15,245 bases of DNA from an uncultured bacterium (lineage in GTDB: Bacteria > Bacillota_I > Bacilli_A > RF39 > UBA660): assembly GCA_949288625.1 (NCBI GenBank), contig CASEKZ010000067.1, forward strand, positions 1 through 15,245. The letters are read 5' to 3'. The notes beneath the pieces are model-generated. The model was not told the DNA's origin and ran no database searches. It saw only the letters and a program-made list of their open reading frames with translations. Below, one piece after another: positions 7,953 through 14,596 of this stretch. A program made the translations under genes and the position numbers. Position 1 is the stretch's first letter; every line of letters starts with the position of its first letter.

Positions 7953-9181
7953 GAATAGGTCTTTTTACTGATAGTTATCCACCATATATTAATGGTGTTT
8001 CTACTAGTGTTTTAATGTTAAAACAAGGTTTGGAAAAACTTGGTCATGAGGTTTATGTTGTTACCGTAAATAGCGAGAATTTTCACTATAAAAAAGAAGA
8101 TAACGTTCTTATGATACCTGGAATTCCAATTGGAATCATGGATTTTAGAATTACTAGTCTTTATCCTTTAAAAGCCCAAAAAATAATTAAAGGATGGAAC
8201 TTAGATGTTATTCATACCCACACCGAGTTTGGTGTTGGAAGCTTTGCTAGGTTAATTGCCAAACAATATAACATCCCGCTTGTTCATACTTACCACACAA
8301 TGTACGAAGAATATATATATTATATAACAAAAGGGTATTTTGATGGTGCCTCTAAAAAACTAGTAGAATATTTAACTTTGTTTTTATGTGATAAGACGGT
8401 TGAGGAACTAATCGTTCCAACTAAAAAAACATATGATTTGTTTAAAGAAAAATACAAGGTAAAAAGAGATGTTCATATAATCCCTAGCGGGATTGACGTA
8501 ACTAGATTTTATAAAGAAAATATAGATCCTTTAAAAATTAGTACGTTAAAAAAAGAATTAAACATAAAAAAAGATGACTTTATAATTTTATACGTAGGAA
8601 GAATTGCAAAGGAAAAAAGCATAGACTTTTTAATAAAAAACTTAAAGGCAATAATAAAAAAAGTGCCTAAGGCAAGGATGATAATAGTAGGAGATGGACC
8701 AGACGTTAATGATTTGGTTATGTTAGTACACGAAACTAAACTTGATAATCATGTCACTTTTACTGGTAAAGTTCCGTGGAATGAGGTACCTAGGTATTAT
8801 CAGTTAGCAAATGTTTTTGTTACGGCATCTACAACGGAAACACAAGGGCTTACGGTAATTGAAGCAATGGCGGCAGAAAAACCGGTGGTGGCAATAAAAG
8901 ACGAAAGCTTTGAACTTGTTATGACTGATAAACAGGATGGTTTATTTTTTGAAACCGATAAGGAATACCAAGATTTAATTATTAAATTATACAAGGATAA
9001 ATCATATGGTAAGATGATTGCTAAACAAGCTAAAATCACTGCTAATTTATATAACCCAATTGTTTATGCAAAACGAGTTCTTGAAGTGTATCAAAGTGTC
9101 ATTAACAAGGATACAAACGTTTTGAATAAAGTTATTAATAACGTTAAGAAGGTTTTTTTAAAAAATGGTGATTCAAAATGA
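7949..9181 (+). CDS. GT4 glycosyltransferase, likely diacylglycerol glucosyltransferase
   Basis: A 410-residue GT-B fold enzyme that probably adds glucose from UDP-glucose to diacylglycerol at the inner membrane face, as do the Acholeplasma and streptococcal monoglucosyldiacylglycerol synthases. The N-terminal half has TDSYPPYINGVS at 7-18, the HTHTEFG motif at 89-95 and a YHTMYEEY segment. The donor half has GRIAKEKS (Arg218, Lys223), VGDGP, and the EX7E motif with Glu297 and Glu305 in TETQGLTVIE. The C-terminus is lysine-rich and amphipathic, as in membrane-surface enzymes. The acceptor is inferred from resemblance. Both ends overlap neighbours by ATGA, indicating translational coupling with the flippase-like gene and tpiA. 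Confidence 0.88.
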   Translation: MRIGLFTDSYPPYINGVSTSVLMLKQGLEKLGHEVYVVTVNSENFHYKKEDNVLMIPGIPIGIMDFRITSLYPLKAQKIIKGWNLDVIHTHTEFGVGSFARLIAKQYNIPLVHTYHTMYEEYIYYITKGYFDGASKKLVEYLTLFLCDKTVEELIVPTKKTYDLFKEKYKVKRDVHIIPSGIDVTRFYKENIDPLKISTLKKELNIKKDDFIILYVGRIAKEKSIDFLIKNLKAIIKKVPKARMIIVGDGPDVNDLVMLVHETKLDNHVTFTGKVPWNEVPRYYQLANVFVTASTTETQGLTVIEAMAAEKPVVAIKDESFELVMTDKQDGLFFETDKEYQDLIIKLYKDKSYGKMIAKQAKITANLYNPIVYAKRVLEVYQSVINKDTNVLNKVINNVKKVFLKNGDSK

Positions 9182-9885
9182 GAACGATTTTAATATGTAA
9201 TCAAAAAATGTATTTAACGAAGGATGAGGCTTTATTTTTAAAACAAAAGATGGACGTCTTAGATTTTTCAAACGTTGATTTAGTGGTGTGTCCAAGTTAT
9301 CTTAATTATGACGTATTTAAAGGCTATACCTTGGGTTCACAAAATGCCTTTTATGAAGATAAGGGTGCATATACAGGTGAGGTTTCTGCGTATGATTTAT
9401 CACTTATAGGAATAAAATATTCTTTAGTTGGGCACTCAGAACGAAGAAATAATGAAAATGAAAACGTAATTAATTTAAAATTAAAGGCTATTTTAAGAAA
9501 TTCCATGGTGCCAATTTTATGTGTTGGTGAATCAAAAACAGATAAGGATCTAAGACGGGCTCCTGAGGTTATAAAAAGACAGCTTAAATCGGCGCTAAAA
9601 GATGTTTGTTTAGAAGATGGTCAATTCATATACGTTGCGTATGAACCTAGATATTTAATTGGTGGAAATGTGATTTTACCAAAAAGTGAAATAATAGATA
9701 CAATAAAATATATAAAAAAGATACTTGAGCAAGAGAAAATTAAAAACTATAAACTTTTATATGGAGGTGCAATTACTTCAAATAACATAAAAGAAATAAT
9801 AAATAATGAAGTGGATGGTTATTTGCTTGGAGCGTCTTGTACTTCTTTTGACGAACTACAAAAAATATTAAAATGTATAAAATAG
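9178..9885 (+). CDS. tpiA: Divergent triosephosphate isomerase
   Basis: This enzyme interconverts dihydroxyacetone phosphate and glyceraldehyde 3-phosphate. The catalytic set is kept: Asn8 and Lys10 in CNQKMY (usually GNWKMN), His86 in VGHSERR, Glu156 in YEPRYLIGG, and the phosphate-binding YGGAIT near 195-200. At 235 residues it is about 15 shorter than usual. The mobile loop 6, normally VWAIGTGK after YEP, here reads RYLIGGNVILPK and so lacks the Trp and the GTG hinge. The C-terminal GALVGGASL is YLLGASCTS. Glycolytic context (pgk in the same operon, gap nearby) supports a true isomerase, but activity should not be assumed to be standard. Its ATG overlaps the glycosyltransferase stop. Confidence 0.9.
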   Translation: MRTILICNQKMYLTKDEALFLKQKMDVLDFSNVDLVVCPSYLNYDVFKGYTLGSQNAFYEDKGAYTGEVSAYDLSLIGIKYSLVGHSERRNNENENVINLKLKAILRNSMVPILCVGESKTDKDLRRAPEVIKRQLKSALKDVCLEDGQFIYVAYEPRYLIGGNVILPKSEIIDTIKYIKKILEQEKIKNYKLLYGGAITSNNIKEIINNEVDGYLLGASCTSFDELQKILKCIK

Positions 9886-9892
9886 TGTAAAC

Positions 9893-9925
9893 AAGAGTAA
9901 ATTTCAACAATTTATTCTTTTATTT
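9893..9925 (+). terminator. Terminator of the pgk-tpiA operon
   Basis: AAGAGTAAATT at 9893-9903 pairs with AATTTATTCTT at 9909-9919 (one G-U) around a five-base loop, followed by a T-rich tail. Confidence 0.75.
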
Positions 9926-9938
9926 TATCTTAAAATTA

Positions 9939-9947
9939 TGATATGCT
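9939..9947 (+). promoter_or_regulatory. Possible extended -10 for the 131-residue protein gene
   Basis: TG-A-TATGCT lies 30 bases upstream of the start codon. The -35 region (TTTATT) is poor, so this is a weak call that rests on the TGN extension. Confidence 0.35.
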
Positions 9948-9976
9948 AAAAACGTAGGGTAGGAGGGGCTTAAGTT

Positions 9977-10372
9977 ATGTCAGAAATGAAAGATCAATTT
10001 TCTTTTAGAAGTAAACTAATTGATGCACTTTTGGATATAAGGCTTACGTTAAGTGTAAAAAAACTAACTAGTGATTTTATAAAAAAAACCGAGTTAAAGA
10101 CAATACTTGATGATGCAAAACAAAAAGCTCAAAATCTTGAGATTGGAAAAGAGATTGATAAGGTTTTTGCTGAATACTTTGAAACCGGCCCTAAGGCAGC
10201 TAACCTGCAGGATGATTTGTCAGTAGAACAACTACAAAAGGTAATTGATAATGCCAGTGATAACGCTTATCAGGAATCTGGTGATATAAAAGGAAGAGCT
10301 TTTGTTAAGACTGATGGGTATCATCGTAGTGGTGGTGAAATAAACGTAAATTCTAGCACCACGGCAGCATAA
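9977..10372 (+). CDS. Small soluble protein of unknown function
   Basis: A 131-residue protein that I do not recognise. It starts at ATG 9977 after a strong AGGAGG at 9961-9966. The first about 100 residues are charged and probably helical, including DDAKQKAQNLEIGKEIDKVF. The last about 25 residues are rich in Gly, Ser, Asn and Thr and end STTAA, so are probably disordered. It has no cysteine, signal peptide or membrane helix. It is a single-gene unit, with its own promoter-like site and a strong terminator, placed directly before spo0A. Position alone does not prove a link to sporulation. Confidence 0.75.
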   Translation: MSEMKDQFSFRSKLIDALLDIRLTLSVKKLTSDFIKKTELKTILDDAKQKAQNLEIGKEIDKVFAEYFETGPKAANLQDDLSVEQLQKVIDNASDNAYQESGDIKGRAFVKTDGYHRSGGEINVNSSTTAA

Positions 10373-10393
10373 TAACACTTATAATATATTTTT

Positions 10394-10419
10394 AGGATGT
10401 AGTAGTACATTCTTTTTTT
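10394..10419 (+). terminator. Terminator between the 131-residue gene and spo0A
   Basis: AGGATGTA at 10394-10401 pairs with TACATTCT at 10406-10413 (one G-U) around a GTAG loop, followed by a run of T. Confidence 0.85.
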
Positions 10420-10420
10420 A

Positions 10421-10427
10421 TTCGACA
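10421..10427. promoter_or_regulatory. 0A box upstream of spo0A
   Basis: TTCGACA is the exact reverse complement of the Spo0A-binding consensus TGTCGAA. It is intergenic, 38 bases before the candidate -10 and 67 bases before the spo0A start codon. Binding by Spo0A to its own upstream region is known in Bacillus. A weaker partial match, AATCGAA, follows at 10442-10448. Confidence 0.65.
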
Positions 10428-10458
10428 ATCTTTGATAATTTAATCGAAAAGGATGCAA

Positions 10459-10464
10459 TATAAT
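10459..10464 (+). promoter_or_regulatory. Candidate -10 for spo0A
   Basis: A perfect TATAAT lies 29 bases before the start codon. TTGATA at 10432-10437 is 21 bases upstream, too far for a good -35, so an activator-assisted promoter is plausible. I could not fit a convincing sigma-H site. Confidence 0.4.
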
Positions 10465-10493
10465 ACCTATTAGTTGATAAGGAGGAAGAAAAA

Positions 10494-11279
10494 ATGAAAG
10501 AAGAAAAAGAAATAAGATTACTAGTTGTAGATGATAATGAGAGTTTAGTAGGAATGTTAAAGGATTATTTTGAAGATCATAAGAAAATAAGTGTTGTAAA
10601 AGAGGCGTATAATGGTCTTGATGCCATTAAAGTTATTGAAGATAATTTGGATAACTTTGACGTTTTGCTTTTGGATTTAATAATGCCCAAAAAAGATGGT
10701 ATATACGTGCTAGAGGAATTAAAAAAGAAAGGAATAAATAAGCCAGTTGTCATAGGAACATCTTTTAATGCTGATGAAACCATTGCTAGGGTTTCAAAAT
10801 ATAATCCAAAACACTTTGTTTTAAAACCATTTGACATGAGTGATTTAGAAAATAAAATACTTGATGCGGTTAACTTCGTACCCTCGAAGTCAAGCAAGAT
10901 AAACGTATACCATAATAATCTTGAGATTTCTGTTACAAAGTTACTACATGGTTTAGGTGTTCCATCACACATTAAGGGATATCAATACATTAGGGAAGGC
11001 GTAATTTTGATGTATGAAAAACCTGATATAGTAGGTGCAATTACAAAAGAACTATATCCAGAAATAGCTAATCGTTTTGATACTACTGTATCAAGGGTTG
11101 AAAGGGCAATTCGTCATGCTATAGAAGTTAGCTGGAACAGAGGGGATATTGAGCTTATGGAAGAAATATTTGGTCATAGTGTTGATTATGATCGGGCTAA
11201 GCCAACAAATAGTGAATTCATTGTAACTGTATCTGATAAACTTAGATTAGAATTTAATAAATCTAAACAAACAAGCTAA
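10494..11279 (+). CDS. spo0A: Sporulation master response regulator Spo0A
   Basis: A 261-residue response regulator that, once phosphorylated, controls entry into sporulation. The receiver domain (about 6-125) has the acidic pair Asp13-Asp14, phosphoacceptor Asp61 in LLLDLIMP, switch residue Thr89 and Lys111 in LKPFD. After a short linker the Spo0A C-terminal DNA-binding domain (about 140-255) carries hallmark motifs: LLHGLGVPSHIKGYQY at 150-165, the recognition helix RVERAIRHAIEVSW at 201-214, and KPTNSEFI at 236-243. All are intact, so this is not a generic regulator. ATG 10494 follows AAGGAGG at 10479-10485. The gene is monocistronic between two terminators and has a 0A box upstream. Confidence 0.97.
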   Translation: MKEEKEIRLLVVDDNESLVGMLKDYFEDHKKISVVKEAYNGLDAIKVIEDNLDNFDVLLLDLIMPKKDGIYVLEELKKKGINKPVVIGTSFNADETIARVSKYNPKHFVLKPFDMSDLENKILDAVNFVPSKSSKINVYHNNLEISVTKLLHGLGVPSHIKGYQYIREGVILMYEKPDIVGAITKELYPEIANRFDTTVSRVERAIRHAIEVSWNRGDIELMEEIFGHSVDYDRAKPTNSEFIVTVSDKLRLEFNKSKQTS

Positions 11280-11295
11280 ATTATTGGCTTTTTTT
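11273..11295 (+). terminator. Terminator after spo0A
   Basis: AAGCTAA at 11273-11279 pairs with TTGGCTT at 11284-11290 (one G-U) around a four-base loop, followed by T. The left arm contains the spo0A stop codon. Confidence 0.75.
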
Positions 11296-11325
11296 GTTTA
11301 TTTTAATATTTTTTTAATAAATTAA

Positions 11326-11334
11326 TGATATAAT
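11326..11334 (+). promoter_or_regulatory. Extended -10 promoter for the BI-1 family gene
   Basis: TG-A-TATAAT, a perfect extended -10, lies 22 bases before the start codon. No clear -35 is visible in the A/T tract upstream. Confidence 0.5.
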
Positions 11335-11356
11335 AAAATCATAGGAGGAAAAAATA

Positions 11357-12028
11357 ATGGTTATAGATACAGGTAATGGAATGAATAAATTTTTTACTAA
11401 AGTTTATTTATGGATGTTTGTAGGACTTTTAATTTCTGGTGGAGTTGCTTATTATACGGCGGTAACACCTAGTATGTGGTTTTTTGTAGCAAAGTATTAT
11501 GGTTTAATATTAATAACGGAACTAATAGTAGTTATTTTATTTAGTTTCTTAAGAAAGAAAGTATCACCTGTGATGGCGGTAATATTATTTATTCTATATT
11601 CCGGGATAAGTGGTCTTACACTTTCTTCAATATTCCTGGTATATGAGCTAGATAGCATTGGAATGGTATTTTTATCTTCTGCTCTTATGTTTGGGCTTTT
11701 AGCAGTATATGGATACGTAACAAAACAAGATTTATCATCATTAGGTAAAATACTTATTTTTGCTTTACTAGCAATTGTTATTATGTCATTAATAAACTTG
11801 TTCATTGGAAGCTCTACTTTTGGTATTGTTGTTTCAATAATTTCAGTAGTTGTTTTTCTAGGGCTTACTGCTTGGGATATGCAAACGTTAAAGGCAATGT
11901 ATAATTATTATGCATCAGATGAAAAAGAACTTAATAAGGCTGCTATATATGGTGCTTTAGATTTATATTTAGACTTTATTAACATATTCCTAAACTTACT
12001 TAACTTATTTGGTAAAAGTAAGGATTAA
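11357..12028 (+). CDS. Bax inhibitor-1/YccA-family membrane protein
   Basis: A 223-residue integral membrane protein with about seven hydrophobic helices. The BI-1 family pattern is visible: an N-terminal FFTKVYLWMFVGLLISGGVAY, a central YSGISGLTLSS, and a C-terminal FLGLTAWDMQTLK followed by YGALDLYLDFINIFLNLL, which carries the acidic residues of the family's proposed pH-sensing cation pore. The bacterial relative BsYetJ is a pH-dependent calcium leak channel, but the physiological role here is unknown. The start at 11357 follows AGGAGG at 11343-11348. The gene ends in a terminator, and its 3' end plus the following spacer recur in decayed form at about 14.6 kb. Confidence 0.92.
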   Translation: MVIDTGNGMNKFFTKVYLWMFVGLLISGGVAYYTAVTPSMWFFVAKYYGLILITELIVVILFSFLRKKVSPVMAVILFILYSGISGLTLSSIFLVYELDSIGMVFLSSALMFGLLAVYGYVTKQDLSSLGKILIFALLAIVIMSLINLFIGSSTFGIVVSIISVVVFLGLTAWDMQTLKAMYNYYASDEKELNKAAIYGALDLYLDFINIFLNLLNLFGKSKD

Positions 12029-12049
12029 CACCTTTTAGGGTGTTTTTTT
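12027..12049 (+). terminator. Terminator after the BI-1 gene, within copy A
   Basis: AACACC at 12027-12032 pairs with GGTGTT at 12039-12044, followed by a T run. The stem starts inside the TAA stop codon. Confidence 0.85.
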
Positions 12050-12072
12050 GTTTTACGAAAATTGACACAAAA

Positions 12073-12081
12073 TTATCCACA
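12073..12081 (+). promoter_or_regulatory. DnaA-box-like site, copy A
   Basis: TTATCCACA exactly matches the high-affinity DnaA box. It lies 16 bases upstream of the -35 hexamer and is unchanged in copy B. Binding is not shown. Confidence 0.4.
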
Positions 12082-12087
12082 AGAAAA

Positions 12088-12126
12088 GTCAAAACATTGA
12101 CCATTAATTATTATTAATGATACTAT
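12088..12126 (+). promoter_or_regulatory. Promoter and overlapping dyad, copy A
   Basis: -35 TTGACC at 12097-12102, an 18-base spacer, and an extended -10 TG-A-TACTAT at 12118-12126. The dyad GTCAA-AACA-TTGAC at 12088-12101 overlaps the -35, as an operator would. The promoter faces the secreted-protein gene at 12184. Confidence 0.6.
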
Positions 12127-12183
12127 AAACGTAAGGTAGTAAGAATATTGGTTATTAGTAGAAAGGTTATGGGTAAATAAGTA

Positions 12184-13197
12184 ATGAAAAAGAAAATATT
12201 AGTATTGTTAATTGCAGTAATGTTTTTTGCGCTTGTAGGTGATGTTAAAGCTCTTAAAATGTATAATGACTTTAAACCAGGAGACAAGGTAAACGTATAT
12301 TTAAATGAAAATGAAACAGGAGAATTTACGGTAATTGAAAATGATACGGATACTATTACGGCAATATATAATACGTATTATGGTGATGAAAATAGTTTGT
12401 ATAATTATGATGAAGCTAAGAAAATTATTGATGAAATAAAAAAGGATTGGATTATTGTAGATAAAGTTAGCTTTATATCCCCTAGTGATATAGTAGATAA
12501 CTTTAATAATATCGATACTGAGTTTACGTCGCCAGCTTGGGCTGTAACAGATTTTCCTTATTGGACAAGTACACAATCATTTTATGTTGAAAACTCCGTA
12601 ATAAAAAAGGGAACAACAACCGATAAGGCATACGTAAGACCGGTAATAAGAATTGCTAAGACCTATGTAAAAGAAGGCGTTAATAGACCTAAAACCTGGG
12701 ATGAATTTGTAGAATATTATATTAATTATGTTGAAAGTTCTGTAAAAATTAATTATACGTATGATGCTAATGGTTTGACAGCAAGTATGATAGATCCAGA
12801 AAATAATGAAGAGTATTTTGCAAAATATGAGTTTGATGGTAATTCCTTAACGTTGATTGAAGATAATAATTCTGAAATGGTTGTTGATTTGCTTTCATAT
12901 CTTTATGAAATTTTACCGTTTGAAAGTAAAGTGGAAGTAGATCAATCTGTTACTGATAATGGTATTAATCATGAAAATTTAAAATTTGTCTATGATTTAG
13001 AAAATTATAAAACAACTGAATTCAAAGTTGATTTGAATTATTTCCTTGATTTTAATAGTAATAGTAATAATCAAGTGAGTGATGTTGTTAATAATCCAAA
13101 AACAAGTGATGTAAACGTATTATTAGTAGGAATGAGTATACTACTGGTAGGGGCTATAACTATAGTGGGAATAAAGAAATTAAAAAAAATTAAGTAA
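12184..13197 (+). CDS. Secreted sortase substrate with NPKTSD sorting signal
   Basis: A 337-residue surface protein. Residues 1-23 form a signal peptide, probably cleaved after VKA. The C-terminus has a complete wall-sorting signal: NPKTSD at 304-309, a hydrophobic stretch to about 329 and a basic tail (KKLKKIK). In between, YWTST at 126-130 followed by VRPVIRI at 151-157 resembles the end of DUF6273-like extracellular modules, and the rest is acidic, Asn-rich and unrecognised. A class B sortase is the next gene, so the pair probably works together. The ribosome site is poor: only GGG lies at a usable distance. An in-frame TAA at 12178 excludes an earlier start. Expression is likely set by the cassette promoter. 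Confidence 0.85.
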   Translation: MKKKILVLLIAVMFFALVGDVKALKMYNDFKPGDKVNVYLNENETGEFTVIENDTDTITAIYNTYYGDENSLYNYDEAKKIIDEIKKDWIIVDKVSFISPSDIVDNFNNIDTEFTSPAWAVTDFPYWTSTQSFYVENSVIKKGTTTDKAYVRPVIRIAKTYVKEGVNRPKTWDEFVEYYINYVESSVKINYTYDANGLTASMIDPENNEEYFAKYEFDGNSLTLIEDNNSEMVVDLLSYLYEILPFESKVEVDQSVTDNGINHENLKFVYDLENYKTTEFKVDLNYFLDFNSNSNNQVSDVVNNPKTSDVNVLLVGMSILLVGAITIVGIKKLKKIK

Positions 13198-13200
13198 ATA

Positions 13201-13227
13201 AATATCTAGAACACCTAGATATTTTTT
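13201..13227 (+). terminator. Terminator between sortase substrate and sortase genes
   Basis: A perfect 9-bp stem, AATATCTAG at 13201-13209 with CTAGATATT at 13215-13223, has a five-base loop and a T tail. Confidence 0.85.
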
Positions 13228-13230
13228 ATT

Positions 13231-13236
13231 TATAAT
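13231..13236 (+). promoter_or_regulatory. Possible -10 for the sortase gene
   Basis: TATAAT lies directly after the terminator tail, 40 bases before the start codon. There is no TG extension, and the -35 would fall in the hairpin. TATACT at 13244-13249 is an alternative. Confidence 0.3.
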
Positions 13237-13275
13237 GGTAATATATACTTAGAATAAAGAAGGGAGAACATAATT

Positions 13276-14418
13276 ATGAGTAAAAAAGACGTTAATGATG
13301 TTTTTTCTTCTGAAGATCAAAGTTTACTTGATTGTTTAAGTGCTAGCTATTTATCAATGGAAGATGTTAGATGGCTTAAAAGTAAAAGATGGTTTAAAAG
13401 GTTTTTAAAAATATATTCTAAAGAATTAAAGAAAAGATATAAGAATAAACCAGTAATTAAAAAGGAAATAAAACCATTAAAAGAAGATATTGAAGTACTT
13501 GATTTTACACAAAGCATTAAAATGCCTAGTAAAGAGGTAATAGAAATATTAGACTTTACTAAAACGCTTGATATAACTGATATTAATGGAATAGTAAAAG
13601 CTAATGAAAAAGCTAAGAAAAAGGTAAAACTTGAAAAAAATATATGGGCTTTTGTTATAACAATATGTTCTTTTATTTTAATAATTTTAATGGTTATTCT
13701 TATTAATTGGTATTTAGAAAATAAAAAAACAAATGAAGTTTTAGATACTATATATGAGGCAGCAGAGTTAGAAGAAAAGCCGGTCACAACTACTACTAGT
13801 GAAAGTAATGAAACCACGATAAAAGAGCCCACTTTATATGATATATATGGTAATATGAGTATTTTGGAAGTTAATTTTGATAACTTAAAAAACATCAATC
13901 CTGATACGGTAGGGTGGATAAAGGTAAACGGAACTAAAATAAATTATCCTTTTGTACATACTACTGATAATGACTATTACCTAAAACATACATTTGATAA
14001 AACAAGTAATAAAAAAGGATGGGTATACTTAGATTACCGAAATGATATAAATAATTTAAGCAAAAATAATATTTTATATGCTCATGGACTTGTTACTAAT
14101 GAGATGTTTGGTTCGATGCGAAAGACTTTAAAACCTTCTTGGTATAAAAACAAAGATAACCAAATAATAACGATAGCAACTCCTAGTGGGAATTTGAAGT
14201 GGCAGGTATTTAGTGTATATACTATAGAACCAGAAAGCTATTATATAACAACTAGTTTTAGTGATGATGAAAAGTTTAATACTTTTTTACAAACCATTAA
14301 GTCAAGAAGTATTTATGATTTTGGAGTAGAATTAACCAAGGATGACAAAATACTTACTTTATCATCATGCTATGATGATGAAAAAAGAATGGTACTTCAT
14401 GCTAAGCTGATAGGATAA
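13276..14418 (+). CDS. Class B sortase with long cytoplasmic N-terminal extension
   Basis: A 380-residue cysteine transpeptidase that should cleave a sorting signal and join the protein to the cell wall or another acceptor outside the membrane. The order is a cytoplasmic region of about 120 residues, one membrane helix at 124-145, a Glu/Thr-rich linker, then the sortase domain at about 190-380. The catalytic His270 (ILYAHG), Cys365 (TLSSC) and Arg371 (KRMVLHA) are all present, and the WIKVNGTKINYPFVH segment is typical of class B. The cytoplasmic part is unusual: class B sortases normally begin at the membrane helix. It contains a repeated motif, EVLDFTQSI at 73-81 and EILDFTKTL at 90-98. AAGGGAG precedes the ATG by about 10 bases. 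Confidence 0.9.
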   Translation: MSKKDVNDVFSSEDQSLLDCLSASYLSMEDVRWLKSKRWFKRFLKIYSKELKKRYKNKPVIKKEIKPLKEDIEVLDFTQSIKMPSKEVIEILDFTKTLDITDINGIVKANEKAKKKVKLEKNIWAFVITICSFILIILMVILINWYLENKKTNEVLDTIYEAAELEEKPVTTTTSESNETTIKEPTLYDIYGNMSILEVNFDNLKNINPDTVGWIKVNGTKINYPFVHTTDNDYYLKHTFDKTSNKKGWVYLDYRNDINNLSKNNILYAHGLVTNEMFGSMRKTLKPSWYKNKDNQIITIATPSGNLKWQVFSVYTIEPESYYITTSFSDDEKFNTFLQTIKSRSIYDFGVELTKDDKILTLSSCYDDEKRMVLHAKLIG

Positions 14419-14459
14419 TAAACAAAATTATGTTTTTAATAGCTTAAATTGTTTATTAT
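14415..14459. terminator. Long-loop inverted repeat after the sortase gene
   Basis: An 11-bp perfect inverted repeat, ATAATAAACAA at 14415-14425 and TTGTTTATTAT at 14449-14459, has a 23-base loop. The left arm covers the sortase stop codon. It is A/T-rich with no long T tail, so its role in termination is uncertain. Confidence 0.4.
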
Positions 14460-14596
14460 GATTTGATGTTAAAAAATATGGAATTATAAATTCATAATAT
14501 AAATGTGTATAAATACGTCTAAAAATATCTCTATTAGTAAAAAACAAAGTATCATTATCAGCTACGAAATTATTTGCTGTGTATTTTTGATAGCTG

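Larger units (their letters stand above)
12026..12137 (+). repeat. Regulatory cassette, copy A
   Basis: This 112-base segment recurs at 14636-14747 with no gaps and about six mismatches. It runs from the BI-1 stop codon through a terminator, a TTATCCACA box, a GTCAA-N4-TTGAC dyad and a promoter. It ends shortly before the leader of a secreted-protein gene, where similarity to copy B is lost. Confidence 0.92.

Noticed and set aside
9849..9855. TGACGAA, a second match to the 0A box, within tpiA (and another near 194)
   Set aside because: Both encode Asp-Glu inside coding frames and do not lie upstream of a promoter in a sensible position; they are likely chance.
10577..10972. Long minus-strand frame inside spo0A, and similar frames inside the kinase, gap, flippase-like, BI-1 and sortase genes
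   Set aside because: Each lies antisense to a gene with intact family motifs, has no start signals and gives low-complexity translations typical of the complement of A/T-rich coding sequence.
12073..12081. Replication origin suggested by the DnaA-box-like sequence
   Set aside because: There is only one box per cassette, no cluster, and no dnaA or dnaN nearby; the position upstream of a promoter favours a regulatory reading.
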